In this document: piece by piece, positions 42,311 to 50,313 of the stretch
Position numbering within the stretch: the first letter of the stretch is position 1
Layout of the letters: every line of letters starts with the position of its first letter
Assembly (NCBI GenBank): GCA_017519145.1
Contig: JAFWTA010000053.1
Location: 1 to 50,313, forward strand
Source: Ruminococcus sp.
GTDB lineage: Bacteria > Bacillota > Clostridia > Oscillospirales > Ruminococcaceae
Direction: 5' to 3'
Length of the DNA: 50,313 nt
Program-made: the position numbers and the translations under genes
The notes under the pieces: generated by a model
What the model saw: only the letters and a program-made list of their open reading frames with translations
Databases searched by the model: none
Told to the model about the DNA's origin: nothing

Positions 42311-42829
42311 TCACACTATCTTGGCAAATATTCCTGCCAGAGAAGCGATATATGTTTTCTGTACGGTCTCGGCAGGTATCACCTCGCCGTTTATTTCAAG
42401 GTCCATAGTAGCGCAGGCGTCTGCAACGAGTGACACCTCATAGCCGTGGTCCATAGCTGCGCGGACAGTGGTGTCAACGCACATATGGGTCATCATGCCG
42501 CATACTATGAGCTTTTCCACCCCGAGACTGCGGAGGCAGTCATTGAGCTCCGTTCCGAGGAAGCTGTTGGGGCAGTACTTATTGATAACAATGTCTGTGG
42601 GAAGTGGCTTTATGCGGTCGGATATCTCGCAGCCGTAGGTCCCTTCGTTAAAGAAAGTCTCGTCATCGGGGTTGATGTGGCGTATGTAGATAATATGCCT
42701 GCCTATGCGGCGGCTCTCGCTGATGAGCTCGGCAATGCGCTCCTCAGCCTGTCTCGGGTTGTGGAGCTCGCAGGCTCCGCCCTCGAAGTAGTCGTTTTGA
42801 ACGTCGATGATGATCAAAGCTTCTTTCAT
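42311..42829 (-). CDS. Isochorismatase-family cysteine hydrolase
   Basis: 172 residues from the ATG at 42829 (GGAG eight bases upstream; the ATG two codons earlier is too close). Catalytic triad of the family: Asp in IIIDVQNDYF, Lys in DIVINKYCPNSF, Cys in MMTHMCVDTTVRAAMDHGY. Members include nicotinamidases and other amidases. The metal-binding residues of nicotinamidase are not clear here, so the substrate is open. Confidence 0.88.
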   Translation of the reverse strand: MKEALIIIDVQNDYFEGGACELHNPRQAEERIAELISESRRIGRHIIYIRHINPDDETFFNEGTYGCEISDRIKPLPTDIVINKYCPNSFLGTELNDCLRSLGVEKLIVCGMMTHMCVDTTVRAAMDHGYEVSLVADACATMDLEINGEVIPAETVQKTYIASLAGIFAKIV

Positions 42830-42897
42830 ATACATATCTCCCTAAGAAAAAGTGCTGTATCCGCCTGCTTAGACAGCGGCAGATGTTTTTTTCTTTT

Positions 42898-42926
42898 AGT
42901 ATACCACATCGCGGCAGTTGTGTCAA
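42898..42926 (-). promoter_or_regulatory. Promoter of the isochorismatase-like gene
   Basis: On the minus strand TTGACA at 42926-42921, 17-base spacer, TATACT at 42903-42898. Confidence 0.75.
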
Positions 42927-43021
42927 TTAATTGAGCAGTAGTCATTATAACGAAATCTTATGCTCAAAACTGCAAAAAAATGTAAGGGGATGTGCAAAAG
43001 GGGAGATAAGACGCGCTTAGA

Positions 43022-43672
43022 TCACTGTTTTACGAAGTAGAGGTAAGCTCCTGCATCTTCCTTATTGTCCAGCCATGCCATGCCGTTGTTTTCGTCCTTT
43101 GCCGTGATATGGATATTGCCTGTGCCGTCTGTATATTCGGCAGCTGTGGAGACAGAGCCGTCCTCACCGATGGACACGCGGTTCTTTATGCCGTTTGTGT
43201 ATTCAAGCACCTGTCTGCCGCTGAAAATACCCGTAAAGAACCATGAGTAGGACTCATTGTCGCTGAGCTTGTGTGAGATGCTGACATAGTAGGTATCGCC
43301 CTTTAAATCTATCGAGAGAGAGTAGCTGCTGTCGTTCTGGTCAACATAATATCCTTCAAAGGGATCGTTGTGCAGTGACGAGCTGCTGTCTGCGGAAACA
43401 CTGCTGTCCGCTTCGGGAGCTGCCTCGGTCACGGCTGATGCGGTGGTCTCCTGTGCAGTCTCGGCGGTCTTGTTGTCGGCAGCAGCTGCGGTGGCAGTGG
43501 AAGCAGCAACAGCTGTATCTCCTTTTGTATCGGCAGCTGTTGTCTCCTGTGGAGCTGTAGCTGATGTTGTAGCCTTGGGAGCCAAAGCAAGTGAGCTTAC
43601 GTTATCCTGCATTTCTTCGCAGCCGCAGAGCATTGCTGCCATTGCCAGTGTAAGTGCGATAGTCTTTTTCAT
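43022..43672 (-). CDS. Lipoprotein with Ala/Thr-rich linker
   Basis: 216 residues, GGAGAG before the ATG. Signal peptide with lipobox ending LCGC (modified Cys near residue 18), then a low-complexity linker (about 30-105, Ala, Thr, Glu, Ser) that would span the wall. A C-terminal domain of about 110 residues (DPFEGYYVDQNDSSYSLSID, then WFFTGIFSGRQVLEYTNG) follows, probably a beta-rich fold. Unknown family; surface binding is plausible. Confidence 0.85.
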   Translation of the reverse strand: MKKTIALTLAMAAMLCGCEEMQDNVSSLALAPKATTSATAPQETTAADTKGDTAVAASTATAAAADNKTAETAQETTASAVTEAAPEADSSVSADSSSSLHNDPFEGYYVDQNDSSYSLSIDLKGDTYYVSISHKLSDNESYSWFFTGIFSGRQVLEYTNGIKNRVSIGEDGSVSTAAEYTDGTGNIHITAKDENNGMAWLDNKEDAGAYLYFVKQ

Positions 43673-43834
43673 AATTATCTCTCCTGTAAAGTTTATTTAC
43701 GGACTGTGCCGTTTTTGTTTCTATTATTATTTTCGCACTCTTTGCACATTCTGTTACATCATTGGAAAAAATATTTTCAATTCGGCGGAATGACTATATT
43801 ATCGGCGGACAAGTCCATATTACTGTACAGGCGC

Positions 43835-43880
43835 AAAAAGCCGCAGCATCTCCCGAGGGAGATACTGCGGCTTTTTGTTT
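43835..43880 (-). terminator. Terminator after the GH127/GH146 dockerin gene
   Basis: AAAAAGCCGCAG-ATCTCCC pairs with GGGAGAT-CTGCGGCTTTTT around a short loop, with A- and T-runs on both sides, so it is bidirectional. Confidence 0.85.
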
Positions 43881-43889
43881 TTGCTGTTA

Positions 43890-46800
43890 TTATGCGATGA
43901 GCATTCTTCTGAGAGCTGCCATGTCAAACACATCGGGAGCTGCATCGGAGATGATATCGGCTGCATAAGCCTGCTCGCCTGTGAGAGCGGAGCTGCCGAG
44001 GATATACTTCTGCATGAGCACTGCGTCGGAGACATTGACCTCACCGTCAAGGTTTATGTCGCCCTTTCTGCCCTTTGTGGAAGCGCCCTCTGTGTCAAGG
44101 GGACGGATAATGATATAGCAGAGGTTTATCGCCTTGTCCTCTGAGCGGAGGTTCACAGTCAGCTCGCCGTCGGTGACCTTTACATTGCCGCTTACGGCAG
44201 TCTTGTCCGTGGGAGCATTCTTCACGATGACAGATTCAGAGCTCTTGCCGTAGTTTGCATATGCCGTGGGAGACTTTGAGCAGCCCCACGGGTCGCAGAA
44301 GCACATCTCCACGGAGTAGGTGCCGTTGGGAAGCTCGAAGCTGTAATCAAGGTGACGGGCGATATTGTTCTCGTACTGGTTCTTGGTGTAGCGGAAGCTG
44401 TTTGACTTGTCGGCGCCGTCGGTGGTATTTGCCTCGTCGCACCATGTGTTGGCAGTGTACAGACCGCCGCTCTTGGCGGAGCCGTTGTACCGGTCGGTTG
44501 AGTCGTCTATGAGTCCCCACTTTTTGCCGCTTACCTCGTCCTCGCCGCAGAGCTGCTCGGTGACGCTGTTGTACATACCAAGTCTGTCCCTGCCTGTGAG
44601 GGTGCTGGAGTTATGGTCGCCGCAGTCCACGAAGTAGGCGATGTCATTGGTGTATTCGTATACGGGAGTAACTGCCTCCATGTAGATGAAGTCGCAGACC
44701 TTTGCGGAGCCTGCTCCCTCCTTGTCGGGAGAGAATGTAACGTCAAGGACGCTCCTCTCGGTGCCGTCGTCGCTTGTGGTATAGGTGCAGCGGTCGCGTA
44801 CATCCTCGGGAATGGTCAGCAGGAGGTCATAAACGTCCTTATTGCCGCTGTATGAGAGTGTTCCTGCCCAGAGGACAGCATCGCCCACGCGGACTCTCAG
44901 TGACTTGCCGTTGTCAGCTTTGCGGAGCTTTATGTGCAGGCGGAGCAGGGGAGCGCTTTCGTCCACTGCCATTCTGTATGTGAACCAGCCGTCCTTTTCC
45001 ACATAGCGGTAGGTGCTGTCGTTGGTGACTCCCACTGTGCCTGTCTCCACCATTGCGTGGAGCTGGTCGCTCTCGTACTGACCGTAGCCCGGCTGTACCG
45101 TATCGGTGACGGTGGTCTTGGCGCGGGGCAGCTTCTCCTCTATAACAGTACCGTTGGGCACGAACTTCCAGTAGATGCCGTAGCGCTGCTGATACTGCTT
45201 ATAATGGGGAGTGAACACCAGCTTGGTGTTGGTATCGTTGAGGGTGAAGGTGAGACCGTCGCCGCTGCGGACGAGGTGGTCGTTTATCTCAGCCATGAAG
45301 GAAGCCACGGACTGTCCCTGCTTTGATATCCTTATGGTCTCGCTTGCCACCTTTTTCTCCTTGGGGATGGTGACCCACATACCGGTGCTGTCGGTCTTCA
45401 TGTCCTCCTTGCCAAGCTCTGCGCTGAGTACAAGAGGTCCGTACTTGAAGCCGTATACATCTGGAGCGTCGGGCAGTGGATAAGCCCTTACCTTTGAGGG
45501 AACGGTGAGCTCGATAACGTCGCCGTCGGAGAAGTCTCCCGCAACGTCGGCGTAGCCGTTCACGGTCTTGTAGCTGTACCTGCTGCCGTTGACCGTAACT
45601 CCCATGGTGCCGTCTATCCAGTCGGGTATGCGGAACCTGAGGTCAAGGTCGGAACTGCCGCTTACGGTGAACTTTACGGAAGCTCCCTCGGGAATGGAGC
45701 TCTCCTGTGTTATCCTTACGTTCTTGTCAGCCCAGTCCAGTATGGAGCTCTGGTAGAAGTTGACGTAGAGGGTATTGTCATCGTGCATATATATGGTGTC
45801 GCCCAGCTTTGTGAAGCTCTCCATGCCGCTTCCCGTACAGCACCAGAACTTGTCCCAGCGTGTGCTGTATACCTTGAAAAATCCCGTAGCCATAGGCTGG
45901 AAGTAGGTTGTCATACCTGTTTCGGGGTTCTGTGAGGAGAGTATGGAATTGTAATAGGTGTTCTCGTAGAAGTCCATATACTTGCTGTCGTGGGTTATCT
46001 TGAAAAGCTCACGGGACAGCTTCAGCATATTGTAGGAGTTGCAGGTCTCGCAGTTGCAGTTGGTACGCTCGGCATCGAGGATATCGTCCTTGCCGAAGTG
46101 TTCCCACTCACTGTTGCCGCCTGTGATGTAGGTGTGGTGAGTGGTGACCATGTCCCAGAAATCCTCTGCGTACCTGAGGTATGCGGAGGCGTCCACCTGC
46201 TGACCGTTGACGGTCCTGCCGTCAAGGACGGTATAGCGCTTGAGAGCGCCGATGAACTTGGGGATAGTGGTGTTGGCGTGGCGGTTGTTGAGTACGTCAC
46301 GTCCGCCCTGAGCTACCTTCTGGAAGAGTGCGTCCTCATCGAATACATGAGCGGCTGCCGCGTGGCTGTCCTTGCCTGTTATAGCGTAGAGGTCATAAAG
46401 ACAGTCGTTCATTCCGCCGTATTCGATGGAAAGGACGGTATTCCTTGTCTGTGAGCTCCACTTGCTCACTCTGTTGCAGACCCAGTCGCCCAGTGAGGAG
46501 CCTACTTCCTTTGCAGGAGCGTAGCCCGTGGCGTTGTATACGTCAACTATGCCGGCGATGAGCTTGTGCATGGTGTACCACGGCACCCATGCGTCATCGA
46601 AGATATTGGCTTTTCCCACCTCTACGCGGTCGAACTGCCGCTCCACATTGCCGTCGGAGGGCACGGGAGCCGCCCACAGGAAGCCTGTCTTGCCGCGTGG
46701 GTGCTGCTGGCAGGTCTTCATGCCGTCGATGAGAGTGGTAATGCGCTTGTAGATGGCGTCCTTCTGCTGTGCAGTGGCGTTGGGATCCTGATATGCCTGC

Positions 46801-47138
46801 GCCAGAGCGGTGAGGTAGTGTCCCACGCAGTGACCTGCGATGTTGGTGTTTTCCCAGCCGCCGTAGCGTGTGGCACCGTTGGTGCTGAGTCCTGCGTTCT
46901 CGCGGAAGCCTGCAAGGAGCTTTTCCGTGTCGAAAGACAGCAGGTAGTCCAGTTCCTTGCTGAATGCGTTGGTGCAGTAGTCGTCGGTCATGGTCACATC
47001 GGATATAGAGAAGTCCTCTATATCAGCCTTGGCAGCGTTAGCTCCAAGACTGCCTGTGGGAAGGCTGCTGCCGGCGGAGCATACCACCGCGGCGGCAGAG
47101 CAGACCGAGACCAGTCTGCGGATCAAGTTGTTTTTCAT
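43890..47138 (-). CDS. Secreted GH127/GH146-type beta-L-arabinofuranosidase with dockerin
   Basis: 1082 residues, GGGGG eight bases before the ATG. Signal peptide 1-36. Catalytic domain (about 45-620): GGWENTNIAGHCVGHYLTAL, DAWVPWYTMHKLIAGIVD, then CETC (363-366) and FWCCTG (Cys433, Cys434). By comparison with HypBA1 the zinc site is Glu364, Cys366, Cys433 and Cys434, with Cys433 the nucleophile. A beta-sandwich tail region follows. About 690-1000 holds one or two carbohydrate-binding-like modules (FVDCGDHNSSTLTGRDRLG, then a malectin-like part). The C-terminus (about 1022-1082) is a type I dockerin. Its first repeat is normal (GDINLDGEVNVSDAVLMQKY) and its second is degenerate (DIISDAAPDVFDMAALRR). 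Likely removes arabinose from plant polysaccharide as a cellulosome component. Confidence 0.92.
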   Translation of the reverse strand: MKNNLIRRLVSVCSAAAVVCSAGSSLPTGSLGANAAKADIEDFSISDVTMTDDYCTNAFSKELDYLLSFDTEKLLAGFRENAGLSTNGATRYGGWENTNIAGHCVGHYLTALAQAYQDPNATAQQKDAIYKRITTLIDGMKTCQQHPRGKTGFLWAAPVPSDGNVERQFDRVEVGKANIFDDAWVPWYTMHKLIAGIVDVYNATGYAPAKEVGSSLGDWVCNRVSKWSSQTRNTVLSIEYGGMNDCLYDLYAITGKDSHAAAAHVFDEDALFQKVAQGGRDVLNNRHANTTIPKFIGALKRYTVLDGRTVNGQQVDASAYLRYAEDFWDMVTTHHTYITGGNSEWEHFGKDDILDAERTNCNCETCNSYNMLKLSRELFKITHDSKYMDFYENTYYNSILSSQNPETGMTTYFQPMATGFFKVYSTRWDKFWCCTGSGMESFTKLGDTIYMHDDNTLYVNFYQSSILDWADKNVRITQESSIPEGASVKFTVSGSSDLDLRFRIPDWIDGTMGVTVNGSRYSYKTVNGYADVAGDFSDGDVIELTVPSKVRAYPLPDAPDVYGFKYGPLVLSAELGKEDMKTDSTGMWVTIPKEKKVASETIRISKQGQSVASFMAEINDHLVRSGDGLTFTLNDTNTKLVFTPHYKQYQQRYGIYWKFVPNGTVIEEKLPRAKTTVTDTVQPGYGQYESDQLHAMVETGTVGVTNDSTYRYVEKDGWFTYRMAVDESAPLLRLHIKLRKADNGKSLRVRVGDAVLWAGTLSYSGNKDVYDLLLTIPEDVRDRCTYTTSDDGTERSVLDVTFSPDKEGAGSAKVCDFIYMEAVTPVYEYTNDIAYFVDCGDHNSSTLTGRDRLGMYNSVTEQLCGEDEVSGKKWGLIDDSTDRYNGSAKSGGLYTANTWCDEANTTDGADKSNSFRYTKNQYENNIARHLDYSFELPNGTYSVEMCFCDPWGCSKSPTAYANYGKSSESVIVKNAPTDKTAVSGNVKVTDGELTVNLRSEDKAINLCYIIIRPLDTEGASTKGRKGDINLDGEVNVSDAVLMQKYILGSSALTGEQAYAADIISDAAPDVFDMAALRRMLIA

Positions 47139-47197
47139 TTTAATTCCCCCTGAATAATGATTTGGTAAAATAATACATTATTTTTTCTGATAATATC

Positions 47198-47227
47198 ATT
47201 ATACTGTCATTTTGCTACAAAAGTCAA
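47198..47227 (-). promoter_or_regulatory. Promoter of the GH127/GH146 dockerin gene
   Basis: On the minus strand TTGACT at 47227-47222, 18-base spacer, TATAAT at 47203-47198, about 60 bases before the start codon. Confidence 0.7.
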
Positions 47228-47478
47228 CTCACATAGCACCGAAATAGTGGACAAAATGACTGATTTTTCGGGAGATTTTTCACGCGACAGATTCGCTGCC
47301 GAAACGGTGACGGGTTCTGAGGTTTTTATTTTACTATCCTGCGATATTTTTATAACAGTATACTTATTTACAATATATATGTTTTTTGCTGATTTTTATT
47401 ACTTTTGGAAGTATCGGGCTTATACAGCATCACCAAAAAACTGCCCGAAATTTCAGTTGTTCAATTTATACAAAAATA

Positions 47479-47507
47479 TTGAAGTGAACTGTGAGATATG
47501 ATATAAT
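47479..47507 (+). promoter_or_regulatory. Promoter of the CotH dockerin gene
   Basis: TTGAAG at 47479-47484, 17-base spacer, TATAAT at 47502-47507. Start codon 35 bases downstream. Confidence 0.7.
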
Positions 47508-47541
47508 AAGTTTATCATTAAATACGGAGAGGGGTATTTTT

Positions 47542-50181
47542 ATGAAATTTATTAAAAAAATGGGAAGCCTTGCCGCAGCCGTCATCATGATGGCTTCAAT
47601 GCCCTGTATTGCAGCCTTTGCCGCGGCTGAACAGGATGGGGCAGGGCTCTGCATAAACGAGGTCTGCACCCAGAACAAGAGCAGCTTCACCGACAGCCTC
47701 GGTAAGGCTTCCGACTGGATAGAGCTGTATAACGGCGGCAGCGAGGATATTGACCTTTCGGGCTTCGGACTGTCTGACAGCGCCGATGCGCCTATGAAGT
47801 TCGTTTTTCCGTCGGGCACTGTCATTAAAAAAGGGGAGCACCTCCTGCTGGCTGCCAGCAAGGATCAGCTCACCGAGCTGAACACAGGCTTTGCACTGAG
47901 CAAATCGGGCGAGACCCTTGTGCTGTCGGCTCCCGACGGCACTGTGCTCCAGACCGTCGAGGTGCCTGCACTTGCAGAGGATACCACCTACGGACGCACT
48001 CCCGACGGCGGCAGCAGCTTCGCAGTCATGGCTCCAACGCCTGCTTCTGCCAACCGTACTGCTCCTGCCGAGCCTGTTTTCTCGCTGGAGTCGGGCTTTT
48101 ACAGCGCCGACAGTGTGAACGGGCTGACCATAAGTTCCTCCGACACTGTATACTACACCCTTGACGGCTCCGACCCCACCACATCCGAGACCGCCATGGT
48201 ATACAGCGGCGCTGTGCCGATGTACGACAGGAGCATCGACGAGAATGTGTACAGCAAGTACCAGCATCAGGATAACAGTCCCTATTCGATTACCCTTAAT
48301 CAGCGGTTCAACGCCAATCCCGAGAAGTTTGACAAGGCGACGGTCGTCAGGGCAGCTTCAAAGGCGGATGACGGCTCATTCAGCAGAGTCGTCACCAAGA
48401 CATTCTTCGTCATGAGCGATGACAAGCTTGCCTACTACTCGGCGATACCCGTGGTGTCACTGGTCACCGATCCCGACAACCTGTTCGACAAGGACAAGGG
48501 CATATATGTTGCAGGTCAGCAGTATCTCGACTGGAAAAAGAGTCCCGATTATGACCCGAGAAAGAGCGAATGGGACACGGATAACGTCGCCAATTTCTTC
48601 TCAAAGGGCAAGGATTGGGAGCGCGAGGCTGAGATCACCTACTTTAAGGACGGCGAGCTGGGCTTCTCACAGAAAATTGGAATACGCATCAAAGGCGCTT
48701 CCACAAGGAACAGCCAGACCAAGAGCTTCAATGTCTATGCGCGCAGCGAGTACGGCGACTCAAAGCTTGATTATAAGCTCATTGATGACAATTACGCTGC
48801 TGATGACGGCAAGACCGTTAAGCGCTACGACTCATTCAGCCTGAGAGCTGTGGCGTGGGTGGACAGGATGAGAGAGCGTGTGGTACACTCCTCACTCCGC
48901 GATATACCCTCACTTGCCACCTATGACAGCGACAGGTGTATGCTGTTCATCGACGGAGAGCTCTGGGGAATGTACGAAATAATAGAAAAGTCCTCGGACT
49001 ATTACATACAGTCCAACTACGGTGTGCCTGCCGAGAACGTGGTCATGATAAAGAACGGCGAGGTTGAGGAGGGCACCGACAGCGACCTTGAGGAGCTTGA
49101 GGCTCTGGGAGAGTTTTGCAGCAAAAACGATATGGCCTCTGCTGCCAACTATGAGTATGTGACCTCAAAGATAGATGTTGAGAGCCTTATCGACTGCTAC
49201 TGCGCAGGTCTGTACCTCGGCACATGGGACTGGCCCAACCACAACTACCTCATGTGGAGAAACAGCGGCGAAGCCATAGAGGGAAATCCTTACAGCGACG
49301 GCAAGTGGAGGTTCGGCTCCTTTGATTTCGACTACTCCGTGGGACTGACCTATCAGAGCTTCGGCGGCGTTGAAGGCTATCAGTACGACAGCTTCCGCAA
49401 GATGGACAACTCACTGAAGGGGATGCCCACATCCATCTTTGCGGGACTTCTGAAAAATCCTCAGTTCAGACAGCAGTTCGCGGACAGGTTTTACTCATAT
49501 GCATATTCCGTATTCGAGCCCTCTAAGATGACTGCTGAGCTCGACGACGAGGAAAACAGGTACATGGACTACATGACTATGACCGCATGGCGCTGGAACA
49601 ACGGCAGACCCAATTCCGACTACAATACGTTCCTGTCACAGCAGAGGAGCTATTACCACAACGAAATGGAAAAAATGCGCACATTCTTCAAGCGCCGCGC
49701 AGATTACGCCGTTGAGGATATGCAGAACTATCTCGGCTTGTCAAAGAATACCGCAGCTGTGACCGTTACGGCGCAGGGCAAGGGCACACTTTCCGTGAAC
49801 TCTGCCGATGCTGCATTTTCGGGCGGCGTATGGACAGGCTCCTTTGACAGTGGAAAAACGGTAACCATTACAGCAAAACCTGCCGAGGGATACACCTTTG
49901 CAGGCTGGTCGGGAGCAGTCAGCTCCGACTCCGAGACTATAACCGTTACCGCTGACAAGGCAGTAACTCTGGTCTGCACCTTCAATAAGACCGAGTACGG
50001 ACGGGGCGATGTGAATATGGACAGCTCCGTAAACACTGCCGACCTTGTGCTCATGAGCAAGTACCTGCTGGGACGGGAGGATTTCACCAAAAAGCAGTAT
50101 GAGCTTGCCGATATGAACGAGGACGGTTCGGCTGATATATTTGACATGGTAAGCCTTCGCAAAGAGCTTCTCAAATCATAA
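47542..50181 (+). CDS. Secreted CotH-like kinase-fold protein with LTD and dockerin
   Basis: 879 residues from the ATG at 47542 (GAGGGG upstream). Order: signal peptide 1-28; lamin-tail-like domain (about 32-150, INEVCTQNKSSF, DWIELYNGG, DLSGFGLSD); chitobiase-C-like Ig module (about 176-290, YYTLDGSDPTTSET); CotH domain (about 300-700) with GIRIKGASTRNSQTKSF, LFIDGELWGMYEIIEKS and the metal-binding FDFDYSVGL near 593; a Flg_new/InlB-B-type repeat (about 739-818, FAGWSGAVSSDSETITV); and a type I dockerin (about 820-879, GDVNMDSSVNTADLVLMSKY and ADMNEDGSADIFDMVSLRKE). CotH proteins are atypical protein kinases in spore coats, and dockerin-bearing forms are known from cellulosome producers. Its substrate here is unknown. 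Confidence 0.9.
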   Translation: MKFIKKMGSLAAAVIMMASMPCIAAFAAAEQDGAGLCINEVCTQNKSSFTDSLGKASDWIELYNGGSEDIDLSGFGLSDSADAPMKFVFPSGTVIKKGEHLLLAASKDQLTELNTGFALSKSGETLVLSAPDGTVLQTVEVPALAEDTTYGRTPDGGSSFAVMAPTPASANRTAPAEPVFSLESGFYSADSVNGLTISSSDTVYYTLDGSDPTTSETAMVYSGAVPMYDRSIDENVYSKYQHQDNSPYSITLNQRFNANPEKFDKATVVRAASKADDGSFSRVVTKTFFVMSDDKLAYYSAIPVVSLVTDPDNLFDKDKGIYVAGQQYLDWKKSPDYDPRKSEWDTDNVANFFSKGKDWEREAEITYFKDGELGFSQKIGIRIKGASTRNSQTKSFNVYARSEYGDSKLDYKLIDDNYAADDGKTVKRYDSFSLRAVAWVDRMRERVVHSSLRDIPSLATYDSDRCMLFIDGELWGMYEIIEKSSDYYIQSNYGVPAENVVMIKNGEVEEGTDSDLEELEALGEFCSKNDMASAANYEYVTSKIDVESLIDCYCAGLYLGTWDWPNHNYLMWRNSGEAIEGNPYSDGKWRFGSFDFDYSVGLTYQSFGGVEGYQYDSFRKMDNSLKGMPTSIFAGLLKNPQFRQQFADRFYSYAYSVFEPSKMTAELDDEENRYMDYMTMTAWRWNNGRPNSDYNTFLSQQRSYYHNEMEKMRTFFKRRADYAVEDMQNYLGLSKNTAAVTVTAQGKGTLSVNSADAAFSGGVWTGSFDSGKTVTITAKPAEGYTFAGWSGAVSSDSETITVTADKAVTLVCTFNKTEYGRGDVNMDSSVNTADLVLMSKYLLGREDFTKKQYELADMNEDGSADIFDMVSLRKELLKS

Positions 50182-50313
50182 TTTCGAGCTGAGCCAGCTC
50201 GACCGCTTGCCACGTTGTCGCTCGTAAACTCGCTTAATAATATCAAAAATGATATTTGTACATCGCTTACAGCGCAATAAGTACGCCGAGCCTATGTAAG
50301 GGATTCCAAAGGG
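50182..50313. other. Hairpin-rich end of window
   Basis: After the CotH stop: a perfect hairpin CGAGCTG/CAGCTCG (50185-50201, loop AGC) and another AATATCA/TGATATT (50239-50256, loop AAAA). Neither has a good T-tract. The last bases AAGGGATTCCAAAGGG contain an imperfect repeat. This could be the edge of an intergenic repeat that continues beyond the window. Confidence 0.45.

Larger units (their letters stand above)
47139..47541. other. Divergent promoter region between two dockerin genes
   Basis: 403 AT-rich bases with the two divergent promoters listed separately. Apart from these and a T-rich stretch (47330-47400) I see no gene, RNA or repeat. Confidence 0.65.

Overview
The window reads as a chromosomal segment of a cellulosome-bearing Ruminococcus (Firmicutes), most like R. 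flavefaciens. Three large secreted proteins carry dockerin modules: an M6-type metalloprotease with a 26-residue poly-threonine linker, a GH127/GH146-type arabinofuranosidase and a CotH-like protein. The ribosome-binding sites, the TTGACA-17-TATAAT promoters and an alpha/beta-type small acid-soluble spore protein gene all fit a Gram-positive, potentially spore-forming host. Assignment to a species is inference; no rRNA or tRNA gene was recognised.

Layout. 1-5070: the 5' 1160 codons of a large RTX-type protein (minus strand, leaving the window on the left), facing a decayed type I secretion locus (fragments of an HlyB-like ABC exporter and an HlyD-like adaptor joined by deletions) and an orphan RTX C-terminal tail. 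5075-11475: a minus-strand run (small membrane protein, 2-hydroxyacid dehydrogenase, proB, dCMP deaminase, proA, Ala/Glu-rich membrane-anchored protein), probably one operon from a promoter at 11474-11446. 11547-15140: a PhoP/PhoR-like two-component system followed by a rhodanese-TtcA fusion. 15237-18489: a spore protein, an XRE regulator, trmL-degV, a 57-residue protein and ruvX. 18503-20418: a palindromic repeat element and pyrK-pyrD. 20605-22004: a DUF1836-type regulator behind helically phased A-tracts, a small Gly-rich membrane protein, and then a dense series of hairpins with G-rich loops ending in an intrinsic terminator. 22005-26963: amidohydrolase, CadC-like ArsR repressor, membrane protein, NahK-like kinase, zinc-ribbon membrane protein and the UPF0210/ACT pair. 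27177-30564: an operon of PHP phosphatase, Lrp regulator, aminotransferase and ispE. 30739-33284: a tandem DUF1508 protein and ribonuclease Y. 33421-36688: dockerin protease and an O-antigen-ligase-like polytopic protein. 36816-43672: ferredoxin, DUF1540 protein, Asp-rich membrane-anchored protein, DUF3592 protein, coaBC, D-lactate dehydrogenase-like gene, isochorismatase-like hydrolase and a lipoprotein. 43890-50181: the GH127/GH146 dockerin enzyme and the CotH dockerin protein, divergently transcribed.

Most genes are housekeeping (proline, pyrimidine, isoprenoid and CoA biosynthesis, RNA turnover). The accessory character lies in the RTX/secretion remnants on the left, the secreted dockerin proteins on the right, and several structured non-coding stretches. 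The signal I consider most likely to be undescribed is the interval 21591-21998. It folds on paper into at least six hairpins, most with a loop of four or five G residues, and the last is an intrinsic terminator whose loop is also GGGG. It looks like a structured RNA with a repeated binding site. Its AGGGGTA loop matches the Shine-Dalgarno region of the CotH dockerin gene, which suggests a testable decoy or sponge idea.
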